A stretch of DNA of 64,000 nucleotides, taken from contig CAWFFZ010000008.1 of NCBI GenBank assembly GCA_963815295.1, positions 620,001 through 684,000 on the forward strand, given 5' to 3'. Positions 7,980 to 16,955 of this stretch are shown in pieces (position 1 is the stretch's first letter; the number at the start of each line of letters is the position of its first letter). The position numbers were made by a program, and so were the translations under genes. Under the pieces are notes generated by a model, which was not told where the DNA came from, made no database searches, and saw only the letters and a list, made by a program, of their open reading frames with translations. Source of the stretch: JACDHG01 sp963815295 (lineage in GTDB: Bacteria; Actinomycetota; Actinomycetes; Propionibacteriales; Nocardioidaceae).

Positions 7980-9155
7980 GTGAATCGAGATGACATGACC
8001 GAGAGCCCGGCATCGAAGAGTTCTCGCACCGGGGGGCAGGACCTGCGCCTGGAGGGCGTCACCAAGCAGTTCGGCAGCTTCGTAGCCGTCGACGACCTCA
8101 CGCTGACCGTGCCGCAAGGATCGTTCTTTGCCTTGCTCGGTCCTTCGGGCTGCGGCAAGACAACGACGCTGCGCATGGTTGCTGGCCTGGACGAGCCGAC
8201 GACGGGCCGCGTCTTCATCGGTGACGAGGACATCACGAACCTGAGGCCGTACAAGCGGCCGGTCAACACCGTGTTCCAGTCCTACGCCTTGTTCCCGCAC
8301 CTGACGATCTTCGACAACGTCGCGTTCGGCCCGCGACGACGCGGCGACAGTGACTACAAGCAGAAAACGCGGGAGATGCTGGAGCTCGTCCAGCTCGAAG
8401 CGATGGCCGCGCGCAAGCCGGCTCAGCTCTCCGGCGGTCAGCAGCAGCGCGTTGCCTTGGGCCGCGCTCTGATCAATGAGCCGGGAGTTTTGCTTCTCGA
8501 TGAGCCCCTCGGCGCCCTCGACCTGAAGCTCCGGCGGCAGATGCAGATCGAGCTGAAGCGGATCCAGACCGAGATCGACGTCACGTTCGTGCACGTCACC
8601 CACGACCAGGAAGAGGCCATGACGATGGCCGACACGATCGCGGTGATGAACCATGGCGTGATCGAGCAAATGGGAGCGCCAGGCGATCTCTACGAGAACC
8701 CGCAGACGACGTTCGTGGCCAACTTCCTGGGCCAGTCCAACCTGATCGCGGGCGACGTGCTCGACACAACCGCAGACACGGTCGTCGTCGACTTGCATGG
8801 GCAGAAGGTCGCTGTGGCGGAGGCCCGCTGTCACACCCGCCAGGGCAAGGGGTGGCTCGGCGTACGGCCTGAGAAGATTTTCGTCAGCCCGGCCGACGAC
8901 GAGAGCCACGACGGGTCCAGTGTGGTCCGTGGCGGTCGCATCACCGACGTCAGCTTCATCGGGGTGAGCACCCAGTATCTCGTCCGGATGCCGTGGGACC
9001 AGGAGCTGATGGTGTTCGAGCAGAACACCGGACGACGAGCCTTGCTCAGCAACGGTGACGAGGTTGACCTCGCCTGGTCGAGCGATCACGCGTTCCTGCT
9101 CGACGCCGACCAGGACGCGCACGCGGGCATCATCACGCCTGAGGACGACGAATGA
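7980..9155 (+). CDS. potA: ABC transporter ATPase, PotA-like
   Basis: Cytoplasmic ATPase of the first polyamine-type importer, about 390 residues. Walker A is GPSGCGKTT, the Q-loop is in VFQSYALFPHLTIFDN, the signature is LSGGQQQR and Walker B is LLLDEPLGALD. The C-terminal part is a TOBE-type regulatory domain containing LGVRPEKIFV. GTG 7980 is 11 bases after the binding-protein stop; ATG 7995 is an equally plausible start. The end overlaps the first permease start by four bases. Confidence 0.93.
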   Translation: MNRDDMTESPASKSSRTGGQDLRLEGVTKQFGSFVAVDDLTLTVPQGSFFALLGPSGCGKTTTLRMVAGLDEPTTGRVFIGDEDITNLRPYKRPVNTVFQSYALFPHLTIFDNVAFGPRRRGDSDYKQKTREMLELVQLEAMAARKPAQLSGGQQQRVALGRALINEPGVLLLDEPLGALDLKLRRQMQIELKRIQTEIDVTFVHVTHDQEEAMTMADTIAVMNHGVIEQMGAPGDLYENPQTTFVANFLGQSNLIAGDVLDTTADTVVVDLHGQKVAVAEARCHTRQGKGWLGVRPEKIFVSPADDESHDGSSVVRGGRITDVSFIGVSTQYLVRMPWDQELMVFEQNTGRRALLSNGDEVDLAWSSDHAFLLDADQDAHAGIITPEDDE

Positions 9156-10054
9156 CCGAGGCCGTCACGACGCCTCCTGCACCACATTCGCCGGTTGACG
9201 GCGGGACCTCCAAGCGCCGGCGGTGGGGCTGGCTGCTGCTCATCCCCGGCATGCTGTGGCTGGCCGCCTTCTTCCTGTTCCCGACGGTGCAGCTGTTCTT
9301 CACCTCGCTGTACGATCCCAGCGGCTCGTACGTGCAGGGCTACTCGATGACGTGGCACTTCGCCAACTACGCCAACTACATCGGCGACAACTGGAACCTC
9401 TTCGTCCGTTCGTTTACGTACGCAGGGATCGCGACGGTCGTTTGCCTGCTACTCGGCTACCCCCTTGCGTACGCAATCGCGTTCAAAGCCGGCCCGTGGA
9501 AGAACCTTATGCTCGTGCTCGTGATCGCGCCGTTCTTCACGAGCTTCCTGCTGCGGACGCTGTCGTGGCAGGCCATCCTGTCCGACTCGGGATGGGTAAC
9601 GAGCTTCCTGAAGGCCATCGCGATCCTCCCCGAGGATGGTCGGCTGCTCGCAACACCCTTCGCTGTGATCGCCGGACTCACCTACAACTTCCTGCCCTTC
9701 ATGGTGCTGCCGTTGTACGCCTCTCTCGACAAGGTCGACTATCGGCTGATCGAGGCCGCCGGCGATTTGTACTCGAGCCCATTCACGGGTTTCAGGAAGG
9801 TGACGTTCCCCCTGTCGTTGCCAGGAGTCGTGTCCGGGACGTTGCTCACTTTCATTCCCGCGAGCGGCGACTACATCAACGCGGAGCTGCTGGGGACACC
9901 CAAGGAGTACATGATCGGGAACCGGATCCAGCAGGCGTTCCTGACTGAGCAGAACTTCCCGCTCGCCGCGACGCTATCGATCAGTCTGATGGTCATCGTG
10001 GTGCTGATGGTTGTCGTCTATGTGCGCCGGGCCGGGACAGAGGAGCTGGTCTGA
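9152..10054 (+). CDS. potB: ABC transporter permease, PotB-like
   Basis: Inner-membrane permease of 300 residues with about six membrane segments. The first is WLLLIPGMLWLAAFFLF, and the EAA-type cytoplasmic loop that contacts the ATPase is in LIEAAGDLYSSPFTGFRKVTFPL. ATG 9152 overlaps the ATPase stop in an ATGA. It pairs with the following permease to form the translocation channel of the importer. Confidence 0.92.
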   Translation: MTEAVTTPPAPHSPVDGGTSKRRRWGWLLLIPGMLWLAAFFLFPTVQLFFTSLYDPSGSYVQGYSMTWHFANYANYIGDNWNLFVRSFTYAGIATVVCLLLGYPLAYAIAFKAGPWKNLMLVLVIAPFFTSFLLRTLSWQAILSDSGWVTSFLKAIAILPEDGRLLATPFAVIAGLTYNFLPFMVLPLYASLDKVDYRLIEAAGDLYSSPFTGFRKVTFPLSLPGVVSGTLLTFIPASGDYINAELLGTPKEYMIGNRIQQAFLTEQNFPLAATLSISLMVIVVLMVVVYVRRAGTEELV

Positions 10055-10921
10055 GTGGCCACGACGACGGCTTCCACCCGCCCTGGGCGCGCACCTTCAC
10101 CACCTCCGCAGCAGCGTCGCAACCTTCGACGCTGGCTCTCCGACCACCTGGTGCTTGGGATCGGGATCGTGGTGCTGCTCTACACGTTCGTGCCGATCGG
10201 CTACATCATCGCGCTGTCGTTCAACGAACCCGAGGGGCGCTCTGCGACCGCGCAGTTCGAATCGTTCACCTGGAACAACTGGACTACGGTCTGCGAGCCG
10301 GCGGGGCTTTGCGAATCTCTCAAATTGAGCTTCCAGGTCAGCATCACGGCGACGATCCTCGCGACTGTGCTCGGCACACTGATGGCGTTCGCGCTCGTGC
10401 GCCACACCTTCCGAGGCCGGGCTGCGTCAAACCTGGTGATCTTCCTGCCAATGGCGACCCCAGAGGTCGTGATGGGCTCGTCGTTGCTGGCGATGTTCGT
10501 GGCAGGCGGACTCGACGGCCTCCTGGGGTTCACCACCATCGTCATCGCGCACGTGTTGTTCTGCCTGTCCTTCGTCGTCGTGACGGTGAAGGCTCGGCTC
10601 GTTGGCATGGACTCGCGGCTCGAGCAGGCCGCGATGGACCTCTATGCCAATGAGTGGCAGACGTTCCGCTTGGTGACGCTGCCGCTGGCAGCGCCGGGCA
10701 TCGTGGCAGCGGCGATGCTGGCGTTTTCGCTGTCGTTCGACGACTTCATCGTCACGAACTTCACGTCCGGCCAGGCCGTGACCTTCCCGCTGTTCGTCTA
10801 CGGCAGCAAGCTCAGGGGCTTCCCTCCCCAGCTCTTTGTGATCGGGACGTTGATGTTCCTACTGTCGTTCGTGCTGGTGGTAGGTGTTGAAGTCTGGCGA
10901 CGTCGCCGCCGCGCGTTCTGA
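10055..10921 (+). CDS. potC: ABC transporter permease, PotC-like
   Basis: Second permease of the first importer, 288 residues. A hydrophobic segment near the N-terminus (LVLGIGIVVLLYTFVPIGYI) is followed by further membrane helices and an EAA loop, EQAAMDLYANEWQTFRLVTLPL. GTG 10055 immediately follows the previous stop with no gap. It is the last gene of the operon; a DUF222/HNH gene converges from the other strand 38 bases downstream. Confidence 0.92.
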   Translation: MATTTASTRPGRAPSPPPQQRRNLRRWLSDHLVLGIGIVVLLYTFVPIGYIIALSFNEPEGRSATAQFESFTWNNWTTVCEPAGLCESLKLSFQVSITATILATVLGTLMAFALVRHTFRGRAASNLVIFLPMATPEVVMGSSLLAMFVAGGLDGLLGFTTIVIAHVLFCLSFVVVTVKARLVGMDSRLEQAAMDLYANEWQTFRLVTLPLAAPGIVAAAMLAFSLSFDDFIVTNFTSGQAVTFPLFVYGSKLRGFPPQLFVIGTLMFLLSFVLVVGVEVWRRRRRAF

Positions 10922-10959
10922 CGAGGCGCGGGTGGGCAGCGTTCGATGTGGCCGCGCTG

Positions 10960-12387
10960 TCAGGCGCTGAGGCGGTGGGTGCCGGTGTGGTCGACGAGCC
11001 AGTGTCTGCCGTGGGGTGATCGCCATAGGTAGATGCCGGGGAAGGGTTGTTTGACCTGCCATCGGCTGTGGGTCTTGATCCGGTGGTGGTGTCGGGTCAG
11101 GGGTCCGAGTTTCCCGATCCCGGTTTGGCCGGGTGGTCCCCCGTCATCGGGATGCACGTAGGGGATGGTGTGGTCGAGGTCCATCTTGCGGCTGAGGCAG
11201 GACGCATACGGGAACGTGTCGGCCGGTGACATGAGGTGGACGGCTTCACGCATCGGGTCCGGGGTTTCGTAGGCGTCGACCGGTGCGATCCCAGCAAGGT
11301 CGATCACGGGTTTGATCGCGACCGTGCAGTCGCCGAGCCATTGTTTGGCTTGGTCGAGGGTGACGGGTCCGATCCCTTCCACCCGCGCCACACCCTCGTC
11401 TTGTTCCAGCGATTCCTTGGTCAGGTGGACGTACAACACTGCTTTGGGTCTCGGGTCGACCTTGATGCTGACACCCCGCACGAACGGTGCCGGGTTCCCA
11501 CCGATCTCGCTGATCGTGCTGGTCGAGATCGGGTCGGGGTCCGACTGGTCGGTGGTCGTGCTGGTCGAGATCGGGTCGCGGTCGGCCGGCTGGTCGTCAG
11601 GATCGACATGGTCGTGACGGGTCTCGGCGGTGGCGTAGAGGTCCATCGTGAGCTGGGGGTTGGCGAGGATGCCGAGGGCTTTGGACCGGCGTACTTCTTT
11701 CGTATCGGTGTCGCCGAGGGGTCCGAGGGCGTCGGCGGTGCGGTTGAGTCCGGCGTCGAAGCGCAGTGCGTCGGGTCCGGCGGCGGCGAAGGCTCCGGTG
11801 ATGGTGCCGGTGTTGTCGGCCGGGTTGAGCCAGACTCCGCGGTTGCGGCGGTGGGATTCTTCGCGTTGGCGGGCGTAGTCGGGGTCGGTGTCGATGATGG
11901 CGGCCTGCACCACCTTCGCCAAGCGTCCCCAGGTGAGTGAGTGGGCGTATTTGGCGACCCTGCGGTCCACCACCGTCACGGTTTCGAGGGAGAGGTCGCG
12001 GGTGTCGGTGGCGATCTGGCGTCCGATCCACGGTTTGACCTCTCCGGCCTGGATCCGGGTCCACAGTTGGGGGAGGCGGTGGCGGAGGTCGAGGGCGTCA
12101 CCGATCAACCTGGCGGCCGAGTTGGGGAGATGGCGAGTTCGGCGCCGAGTTCGGCGGGGCAGAACTCGCGAGACTTCGGGGGTGCCGTCGCCGCCGAGTG
12201 GGAGCATCTGCTCCACTCCCGGCAATCCGAATCCAGTCGGCTCGAGGACGCCGTGGAGGTCGGCCCAGTGGGCGGCGTCTTCGAGGATCGCGACCTCGGC
12301 ACGCTGCGCCGACGCTTGCATTGCTCTGATGTGGCGCAGGGTGGCGTCTGCGTCGAGGTTGCTGCGGTCGGTGTTGGTGTCGATCAT
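10960..12387 (-). CDS. DUF222/HNH endonuclease-domain protein (13E12-type)
   Basis: A 475-residue protein with an N-terminal DUF222 region and a C-terminal HNH module. The HNH core is visible as KMDLDHTIPYVHPDDGG followed by GKLGPLTRHHHRIKTHSRW. These proteins occur in many copies in actinomycete genomes, often between unrelated genes, and resemble the mycobacterial 13E12 repeat family. The middle carries a low-complexity acidic stretch with short repeats of DPISTST. Nuclease activity is plausible but unproven for the family. Its upstream side faces the degenerate repeat array at 12.5-12.9 kb. Confidence 0.85.
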   Translation of the reverse strand: MIDTNTDRSNLDADATLRHIRAMQASAQRAEVAILEDAAHWADLHGVLEPTGFGLPGVEQMLPLGGDGTPEVSRVLPRRTRRRTRHLPNSAARLIGDALDLRHRLPQLWTRIQAGEVKPWIGRQIATDTRDLSLETVTVVDRRVAKYAHSLTWGRLAKVVQAAIIDTDPDYARQREESHRRNRGVWLNPADNTGTITGAFAAAGPDALRFDAGLNRTADALGPLGDTDTKEVRRSKALGILANPQLTMDLYATAETRHDHVDPDDQPADRDPISTSTTTDQSDPDPISTSTISEIGGNPAPFVRGVSIKVDPRPKAVLYVHLTKESLEQDEGVARVEGIGPVTLDQAKQWLGDCTVAIKPVIDLAGIAPVDAYETPDPMREAVHLMSPADTFPYASCLSRKMDLDHTIPYVHPDDGGPPGQTGIGKLGPLTRHHHRIKTHSRWQVKQPFPGIYLWRSPHGRHWLVDHTGTHRLSA

Positions 12388-12942
12388 GGGTTGAATCTAT
12401 CGGTGACCGCCGACAGTTCTGATGCTCAGATGCCCTTGTTCACAACGGTTTTCGAGACTTTCTTGTCTTGTTTCCGGTGATCGAGCTTGTCGAGATCACC
12501 GGGGTTTCGACAAGCTCGACCGTCGTGGCACAGCTCGACCGCCGTACTGGCAGCCGCCGGCGTGACGCAACCATCAGCGGAGCTCTGGTGCGTTGCTGCG
12601 CTCTTCAACGCTGAGCGAAACCGCCGGCCGCCAGTGCGACGCAACGCGCAGCGCGAGATCACGCGGTCTCGACAAGCTCGACCGCCGTGCTCGGCAGTCG
12701 CCGGCGTGACGCAACCATCAGCGGATCTCTCTGCGTTGCTGCGCCTTTCACCACGAGCGAAACCGCACAGGTCTCGACAAGCTCGACCGCCGTGGCGCGG
12801 CCGCAGTCGCCAGCGTGTCGCAACCAGCAGCGCGACTTCCGGCGTTGCTGCGCCTTTCAACACGAAGCGAAGCTGCCCGGTCGCCAGGCCGACGCAGCCA
12901 TCGGCGCGACTCCGTGCGTTGCTGCGCTTTTGAACGCGAAGC
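12388..12942. repeat. Non-coding interval with a degenerate tandem repeat array
   Basis: No credible gene lies here. From 12481 the interval opens with a perfect 13-bp inverted repeat (TCGAGCTTGTCGA at 12481-12493, TCGACAAGCTCGA at 12507-12519). Roughly three and a half diverged units follow. Each contains a CGACAAGCTCGAC head (12508, 12670, 12775), a CGTGACGCAACCA-like middle and the exact 12-mer GCGTTGCTGCGC, which occurs at 12590, 12733, 12842 and 12916. Spacing is irregular (74 to 143 bases between 12-mers). The fourth unit lacks the head. Bases 12388-12480 are less GC-rich and probably hold the promoter of the DUF222/HNH gene. Confidence 0.8.
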
Positions 12943-14337
12943 TCAGAGGTGTGAGCCGGCTTCCTTGAGCACTGAGCGGAGGATCTGCTCGATCTCGTCG
13001 AAGTGGGTCTGGTCGCAGATGAGCGGCGGCGAGAGCTGGACGACTGGATCGCCGCGGTCGTCGGCGCGGCAGTAGATGCCAGCGTCGAACAGCGCCTTGG
13101 ACAAGTAGCCACGCAGCATCCGCTCGGACTCCCAGTTGTTGAACGTCTCCTTGGTGGCCTTGTCCTTGACGAGTTCGATGCCGTAGAAGTAGCCGTCACC
13201 GCGCACGTCGCCGACGATGTCGAGGTCGAGCAGCTTCTCGAGCGTTGTCCGGAACGCATCCTGGTTGTCGAGCACGTGCTGGGGGATGCCTTCGCTCTCG
13301 AAGATGTCGAGGTTGGCAAGCGCTACCGCGGTCGAGACCGGGTGCCCGGCAAACGTGTAGCCGTGCAGGAACGAGTTGCCGCCCTTCGAGAACGGCTCGA
13401 ACAGACGGTCCGTGGCGATCATCGCGCCGAGGGGTGCGTACCCGGACGTGATGCCCTTGGCGCAGGTGATGATGTCGGGCTGGTAGCCGTAGCGCTCCGC
13501 CCCGAAGATGTGGCCCAGGCGTCCGAATGCGCAGATCACCTCGTCGCTGACGAGGAGGACGTCGTACTCGTCGCAGATCTGTCGGACGCGCTCGAAGTAA
13601 CCCGGCGGCGGTGGGAAGCAGCCACCGGCGTTCTGGACTGGCTCGAGGAAGACGGCAGCGACGGTGTCGGCCCCTTCATTCTCGATGGCGACGGCGATCT
13701 GGTCTGCCGCCCAGCGGCCGAACGCCACCGGATCGTCACCGTGCAGCGGGGCGCGGTAGATGTTCGTGTTGGGCACCCGGAACGTGCTCGGCACCAGCGG
13801 CTCGTAAGGCGCCTTCAGGTCGGGCAGTCCGGTGATGGACAGGGCTCCCTGTGTCGTGCCGTGGTAGGCGATCGCGCGCGAGATCACCTTGTGCTTACCA
13901 GGCTTCCCCGTGAGTTTGAAGTAATGCTTGGCCAGCTTCCAGGCCGACTCGACGGCCTCGCCGCCACCCGTCGTGAAGAAGACCTTGTTGAGATCGCCGG
14001 GCGCGTAGGCCGCGATCCGCTCTGCCAGCTCGATCGCGTTGGGGTGGGCATACGACCACAGCGGCATGAACGCGAGCTTTTCGGCTTGCTTGGCCGCCGC
14101 CTCGGCAAGCTCGGTACGACCGTGGCCGAGCTGGTTGACGAACAAGCCCGCGAGCGCGTCGAGATAGCGCCTGCCGTGGGAGTCGTAGATGTAGACGCCG
14201 TCTCCCCTGACGATGATCGGGATCTCGGCCTGCTCGTAGGACGACATTCGGGTGAAATGCAGCCAGAGATGGTCGCGAGCTGACTGTTGCAGCGCGGCGT
14301 TGTCGTACCGGGTGGGGTCCGTCTCGTCGATCGTCAT
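12943..14337 (-). CDS. Class III aminotransferase, putrescine/omega-amine type
   Basis: A 464-residue PLP-dependent aminotransferase. The cofactor lysine is in CAKGITSGYAPLGAM, the ring-stacking region in AYHGTTQGALSITG and the phosphate-binding turn in FFTTGGGEAVESAWKLAKHY. The substrate side (LWLHFTRM near the N-terminus) resembles polyamine:pyruvate and omega-amino acid:pyruvate aminotransferases. The gene diverges from an agmatinase-type gene, so deamination of putrescine or of a derived omega-amino acid is the likely job. The donor and acceptor pair cannot be fixed from sequence. Confidence 0.85.
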   Translation of the reverse strand: MTIDETDPTRYDNAALQQSARDHLWLHFTRMSSYEQAEIPIIVRGDGVYIYDSHGRRYLDALAGLFVNQLGHGRTELAEAAAKQAEKLAFMPLWSYAHPNAIELAERIAAYAPGDLNKVFFTTGGGEAVESAWKLAKHYFKLTGKPGKHKVISRAIAYHGTTQGALSITGLPDLKAPYEPLVPSTFRVPNTNIYRAPLHGDDPVAFGRWAADQIAVAIENEGADTVAAVFLEPVQNAGGCFPPPPGYFERVRQICDEYDVLLVSDEVICAFGRLGHIFGAERYGYQPDIITCAKGITSGYAPLGAMIATDRLFEPFSKGGNSFLHGYTFAGHPVSTAVALANLDIFESEGIPQHVLDNQDAFRTTLEKLLDLDIVGDVRGDGYFYGIELVKDKATKETFNNWESERMLRGYLSKALFDAGIYCRADDRGDPVVQLSPPLICDQTHFDEIEQILRSVLKEAGSHL

Positions 14338-14513
14338 AGTGGCCAGTCTGCCTCAGCTTCTCGTTCCCAGCAAGCGATTCCGAAGAGATTGGCCGCCAGA
14401 GCATCGGGATCAACGCCGCAACATCCAAATGGCGACGGATTCCGTTGCCGCGAGACAAACATGCGGCGGTCGAGTGAGGTGGCGCGCGTCCGTCTGCACA
14501 GGGAGGATGAGCC

Positions 14514-15518
14514 ATGGCCAGGTATGGAGCTCAGTTCGGGCCGGACTACACGTTCCTCGGTGTGCCAGCTGTTGACCTCGATGACGTAGCCGCGTTGCAA
14601 GGTGCTGACGTCGTCGTGCTGGGAGCGCCGTACGACGGTGGCACGTCGCACCGCCCCGGCACGAGGTTCGGACCTGCCGCGATCCGGCAGGCCTGCTACC
14701 TCGCCCAAGACGGCTCGCGGCCGCACATGGCCCTGCGGGTCGACTCGCTCAAGGATGTCGTGGTCGTCGACGCCGGCGATGTCGAGATGGCTCCGGGCGA
14801 GATCGAGCGTGCGCTCGGCGCAGTGGAGGAGGCGGTTCATGCGATCACCGCTGCGGGTTCGATCCCTCTCGTCCTGGGCGGCGACCACTCGATTGCGCTG
14901 CCAGATGCGACGGGCGTCGCGCGGCATCTCGGTTTCGGCAGGATCTCGATGATCCACTTCGACGCGCACGCCGACACGGGCGACATCGAGTTCGGCTCGT
15001 TGTATGGCCACGGCCAGCCGATGCGGCGCCTGATCGAATCTGGTGCTCTGCGCGGCGACCGGTTCCTGCAGATCGGGCTCCGCGGTTACTGGCCAGGACC
15101 CGACACGCTGCAGTGGATGGCAGAGCGAAAGATGCGCTCCTACGAGATGACCGAGATCCTCAGCCGTGGCCTCGACGAGTGTCTCGGAGAGTCTTTCGAG
15201 ATCGCGATGGACGACTGCGACGGAGTCTTCCTTTCGGTCGACGTGGACGTGTGCGATCCCGGGCATGCCCCGGGGACCGGCACGCCGGAGCCGGGTGGGT
15301 TGTCGGCGCGCGAGCTACTCGACGCCGTGCGCCGCATCTGTATGGAACTACCGGTGGTGGGCATGGACGTCGTCGAGGTGTCGCCGCCGTACGACCAAGC
15401 GGAGATCACCGCCTACCTGGCCAATCGGGTCGTCCTGGAGGCGCTGGCGGGGATGGCGGTCCGCAAACGCGGCGGTCTCGATCACGACCCGGCCGGCCCA
15501 CTCCTGAAAGATCGCTGA
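14514..15518 (+). CDS. Agmatinase/guanidinobutyrase-type ureohydrolase
   Basis: Arginase-superfamily enzyme of 334 residues that hydrolyses a guanidino compound to an amine plus urea. The binuclear manganese ligands are visible in GGDHSIALP, HFDAHADTGD and SVDVDVCDPGHAPGTGTPEPGG. ATG 14514 has GGGAGGA just upstream. Placed beside an amine aminotransferase and polyamine transporters, it most likely turns agmatine into putrescine or 4-guanidinobutyrate into GABA. The two activities are not separable by eye. Confidence 0.9.
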   Translation: MARYGAQFGPDYTFLGVPAVDLDDVAALQGADVVVLGAPYDGGTSHRPGTRFGPAAIRQACYLAQDGSRPHMALRVDSLKDVVVVDAGDVEMAPGEIERALGAVEEAVHAITAAGSIPLVLGGDHSIALPDATGVARHLGFGRISMIHFDAHADTGDIEFGSLYGHGQPMRRLIESGALRGDRFLQIGLRGYWPGPDTLQWMAERKMRSYEMTEILSRGLDECLGESFEIAMDDCDGVFLSVDVDVCDPGHAPGTGTPEPGGLSARELLDAVRRICMELPVVGMDVVEVSPPYDQAEITAYLANRVVLEALAGMAVRKRGGLDHDPAGPLLKDR

Positions 15519-15536
15519 CGCCGCCAAAACGGTGGT

Positions 15537-15600
15537 CGAGCTTGTCGACACCCTCGATCTCGACGGGCTCGATCAGCGGCAATATCGACAAGCTCATCAG
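15537..15600. repeat. Copies of the TCGACAAGCTCGA-type dispersed palindrome
   Basis: GGTCGAGCTTGTCGACACC begins at about 15536, and a degenerate inverted partner, ATCGACAAGCTCATC, lies near 15584. The same core appears at 12.48-12.79 kb and at about 44.23 kb. The element is non-coding and sits between the ureohydrolase and an MFS gene. It could act as a terminator hairpin for the ureohydrolase transcript. Confidence 0.55.
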
Positions 15601-15678
15601 CGACTCGTGGTCTACCCTCGGACCATGACGTACTGGTCGAGCCCGACTTAAGTCCTGCCGCGGGGCTTCACGCTCCGC

Positions 15679-16923
15679 GTGCTCGCCTACCACGCCTCAC
15701 GGGACACGGTCCCGCTCTACGGCGTGTACGCCTTGCTGTTCGGAGACCACGGTGTCTCCACCGGGCAGATCTCGACGCTGTTCATCATCTGGTCGGTGAC
15801 GTCGTTCGTCTGTGAGATCCCGTCGGGTGCCTGGGCCGACACGATCGACCGCCGTCACCTACTCGTCCTCTCGGCGGCCATCTACGCCGCCGGGTTCAGT
15901 TCCTGGATGCTGTTCCAGACGTATGCCGGCTTCGCGCTCGGCTTCATGCTGTGGGGGCTGTCGAGCGCCATCATGTCGGGCACGTTCGAGTCCCTGGTAT
16001 ACGACGAGCTGACCGAGCGTGGCATTGAGGCGGAGTACCCGCGCCTGATCGGTTGGGCGCACGCCAGCGCGATGGTCGCCAACCTGCTGGCCACGGTCAG
16101 CGCGGCGCCACTGCTGACCTGGGGTGGCTTCGCACTCGTCGGCTGGACGTCGGTCGCGATCACCGGAGTGCAGGCAGTACTCGCCGCCACGCTTCCGGTC
16201 TCGTTGCGTGCGCGTCGACCCAACAGCCCCGCGCACGGCGACGACGAGTCGCACCTGCACGAGGTGGTCGAGGAGAGCGAGCGTCTCGCCGCCCGCTACC
16301 TCGCCATGCTGCGCGCAGGTCTGCACGAGGCGTCCACGTCGGTCGACGTACGCCGCGTCGTGGTGATCGCCGCCGTGCTGATCGGGCTCACGGCGTACGA
16401 CGAGTACTTCCCGCTCATCGCTCGCGCGCACGGCGTTACCGCGTCCACGATCGCTGTCTTGGTCGGGATCACTGTGTTCGGTCAGGTCATCGGCACTGCC
16501 CTGGCCGGGCGCACGTCCAGGATGAGTCCGCGGGTGATGGGCACGGTCGTCCTCGCCGGCGCCCTCCTCATCTCAGCCGGAGCCTTGGTCGGGCCAGTCG
16601 AGCTCCAATGGGTCGGGTTCACGGCCATCGGCGTCGGCTACGGCCTGCTCAACAACGCCATGCTCGTCGCCGAGGCGAGGTTGCAACAGGTGATCACCGG
16701 ACCCGCTCGGGCCACGGTCACGTCGGTCCACGGCTTCGCGACCGAGGTGTTCGCCGTCGCGGTCTACGCCGCCTTCGTCCTCCTCGCGGGGGTCCTGTCC
16801 GTGCCGGTGATCGTCGCGCTGCTCGGCATACCGATAGCGCTGATCGCCGTAGGTGTGGCATGGAAGTTCCCACCCGCCCCGACTTGTCGGGATGAGGCCA
16901 GCGAGGAAGGGGTCTCGCCCTGA
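15679..16923 (+). CDS. MFS transporter, possible nonsense codon near its start
   Basis: Major facilitator of about 414 residues with some 12 hydrophobic segments. The first lies in VPLYGVYALLF, and the loop 2-3 motif GAWADTIDRRHLL is typical of drug or metabolite exporters. GTG 15679 is the first usual start after a stop. However, ATG 15625 lies in the same frame and encodes MTYWSSPT before a TAA at 15649-15651, after which homologous-looking sequence (VLPRGFTLRVLAYHA) continues. The real gene may therefore begin at 15625 and be interrupted, or may start internally. The substrate is unknown. Confidence 0.7.
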   Translation: MLAYHASRDTVPLYGVYALLFGDHGVSTGQISTLFIIWSVTSFVCEIPSGAWADTIDRRHLLVLSAAIYAAGFSSWMLFQTYAGFALGFMLWGLSSAIMSGTFESLVYDELTERGIEAEYPRLIGWAHASAMVANLLATVSAAPLLTWGGFALVGWTSVAITGVQAVLAATLPVSLRARRPNSPAHGDDESHLHEVVEESERLAARYLAMLRAGLHEASTSVDVRRVVVIAAVLIGLTAYDEYFPLIARAHGVTASTIAVLVGITVFGQVIGTALAGRTSRMSPRVMGTVVLAGALLISAGALVGPVELQWVGFTAIGVGYGLLNNAMLVAEARLQQVITGPARATVTSVHGFATEVFAVAVYAAFVLLAGVLSVPVIVALLGIPIALIAVGVAWKFPPAPTCRDEASEEGVSP

Positions 16924-16955
16924 CAACTCGCGGTTGGGGGTGCAGACTTTCGCCC

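Noticed and set aside
11236..11940. Long plus-strand Gly/Val-rich frame
   Set aside because: It is antisense to the DUF222/HNH gene, with no domain, start context or codon pattern of its own.
12481..12941. CRISPR-like appearance of the repeat array
   Set aside because: Spacing between the repeated motifs is irregular, the units are diverged along their length rather than having fixed repeats with unique spacers, and no cas genes are in the window.
14856..14866. GGTTCGATCCC resembling a tRNA T-loop
   Set aside because: It lies inside the ureohydrolase reading frame and no acceptor or anticodon stems can be built around it.
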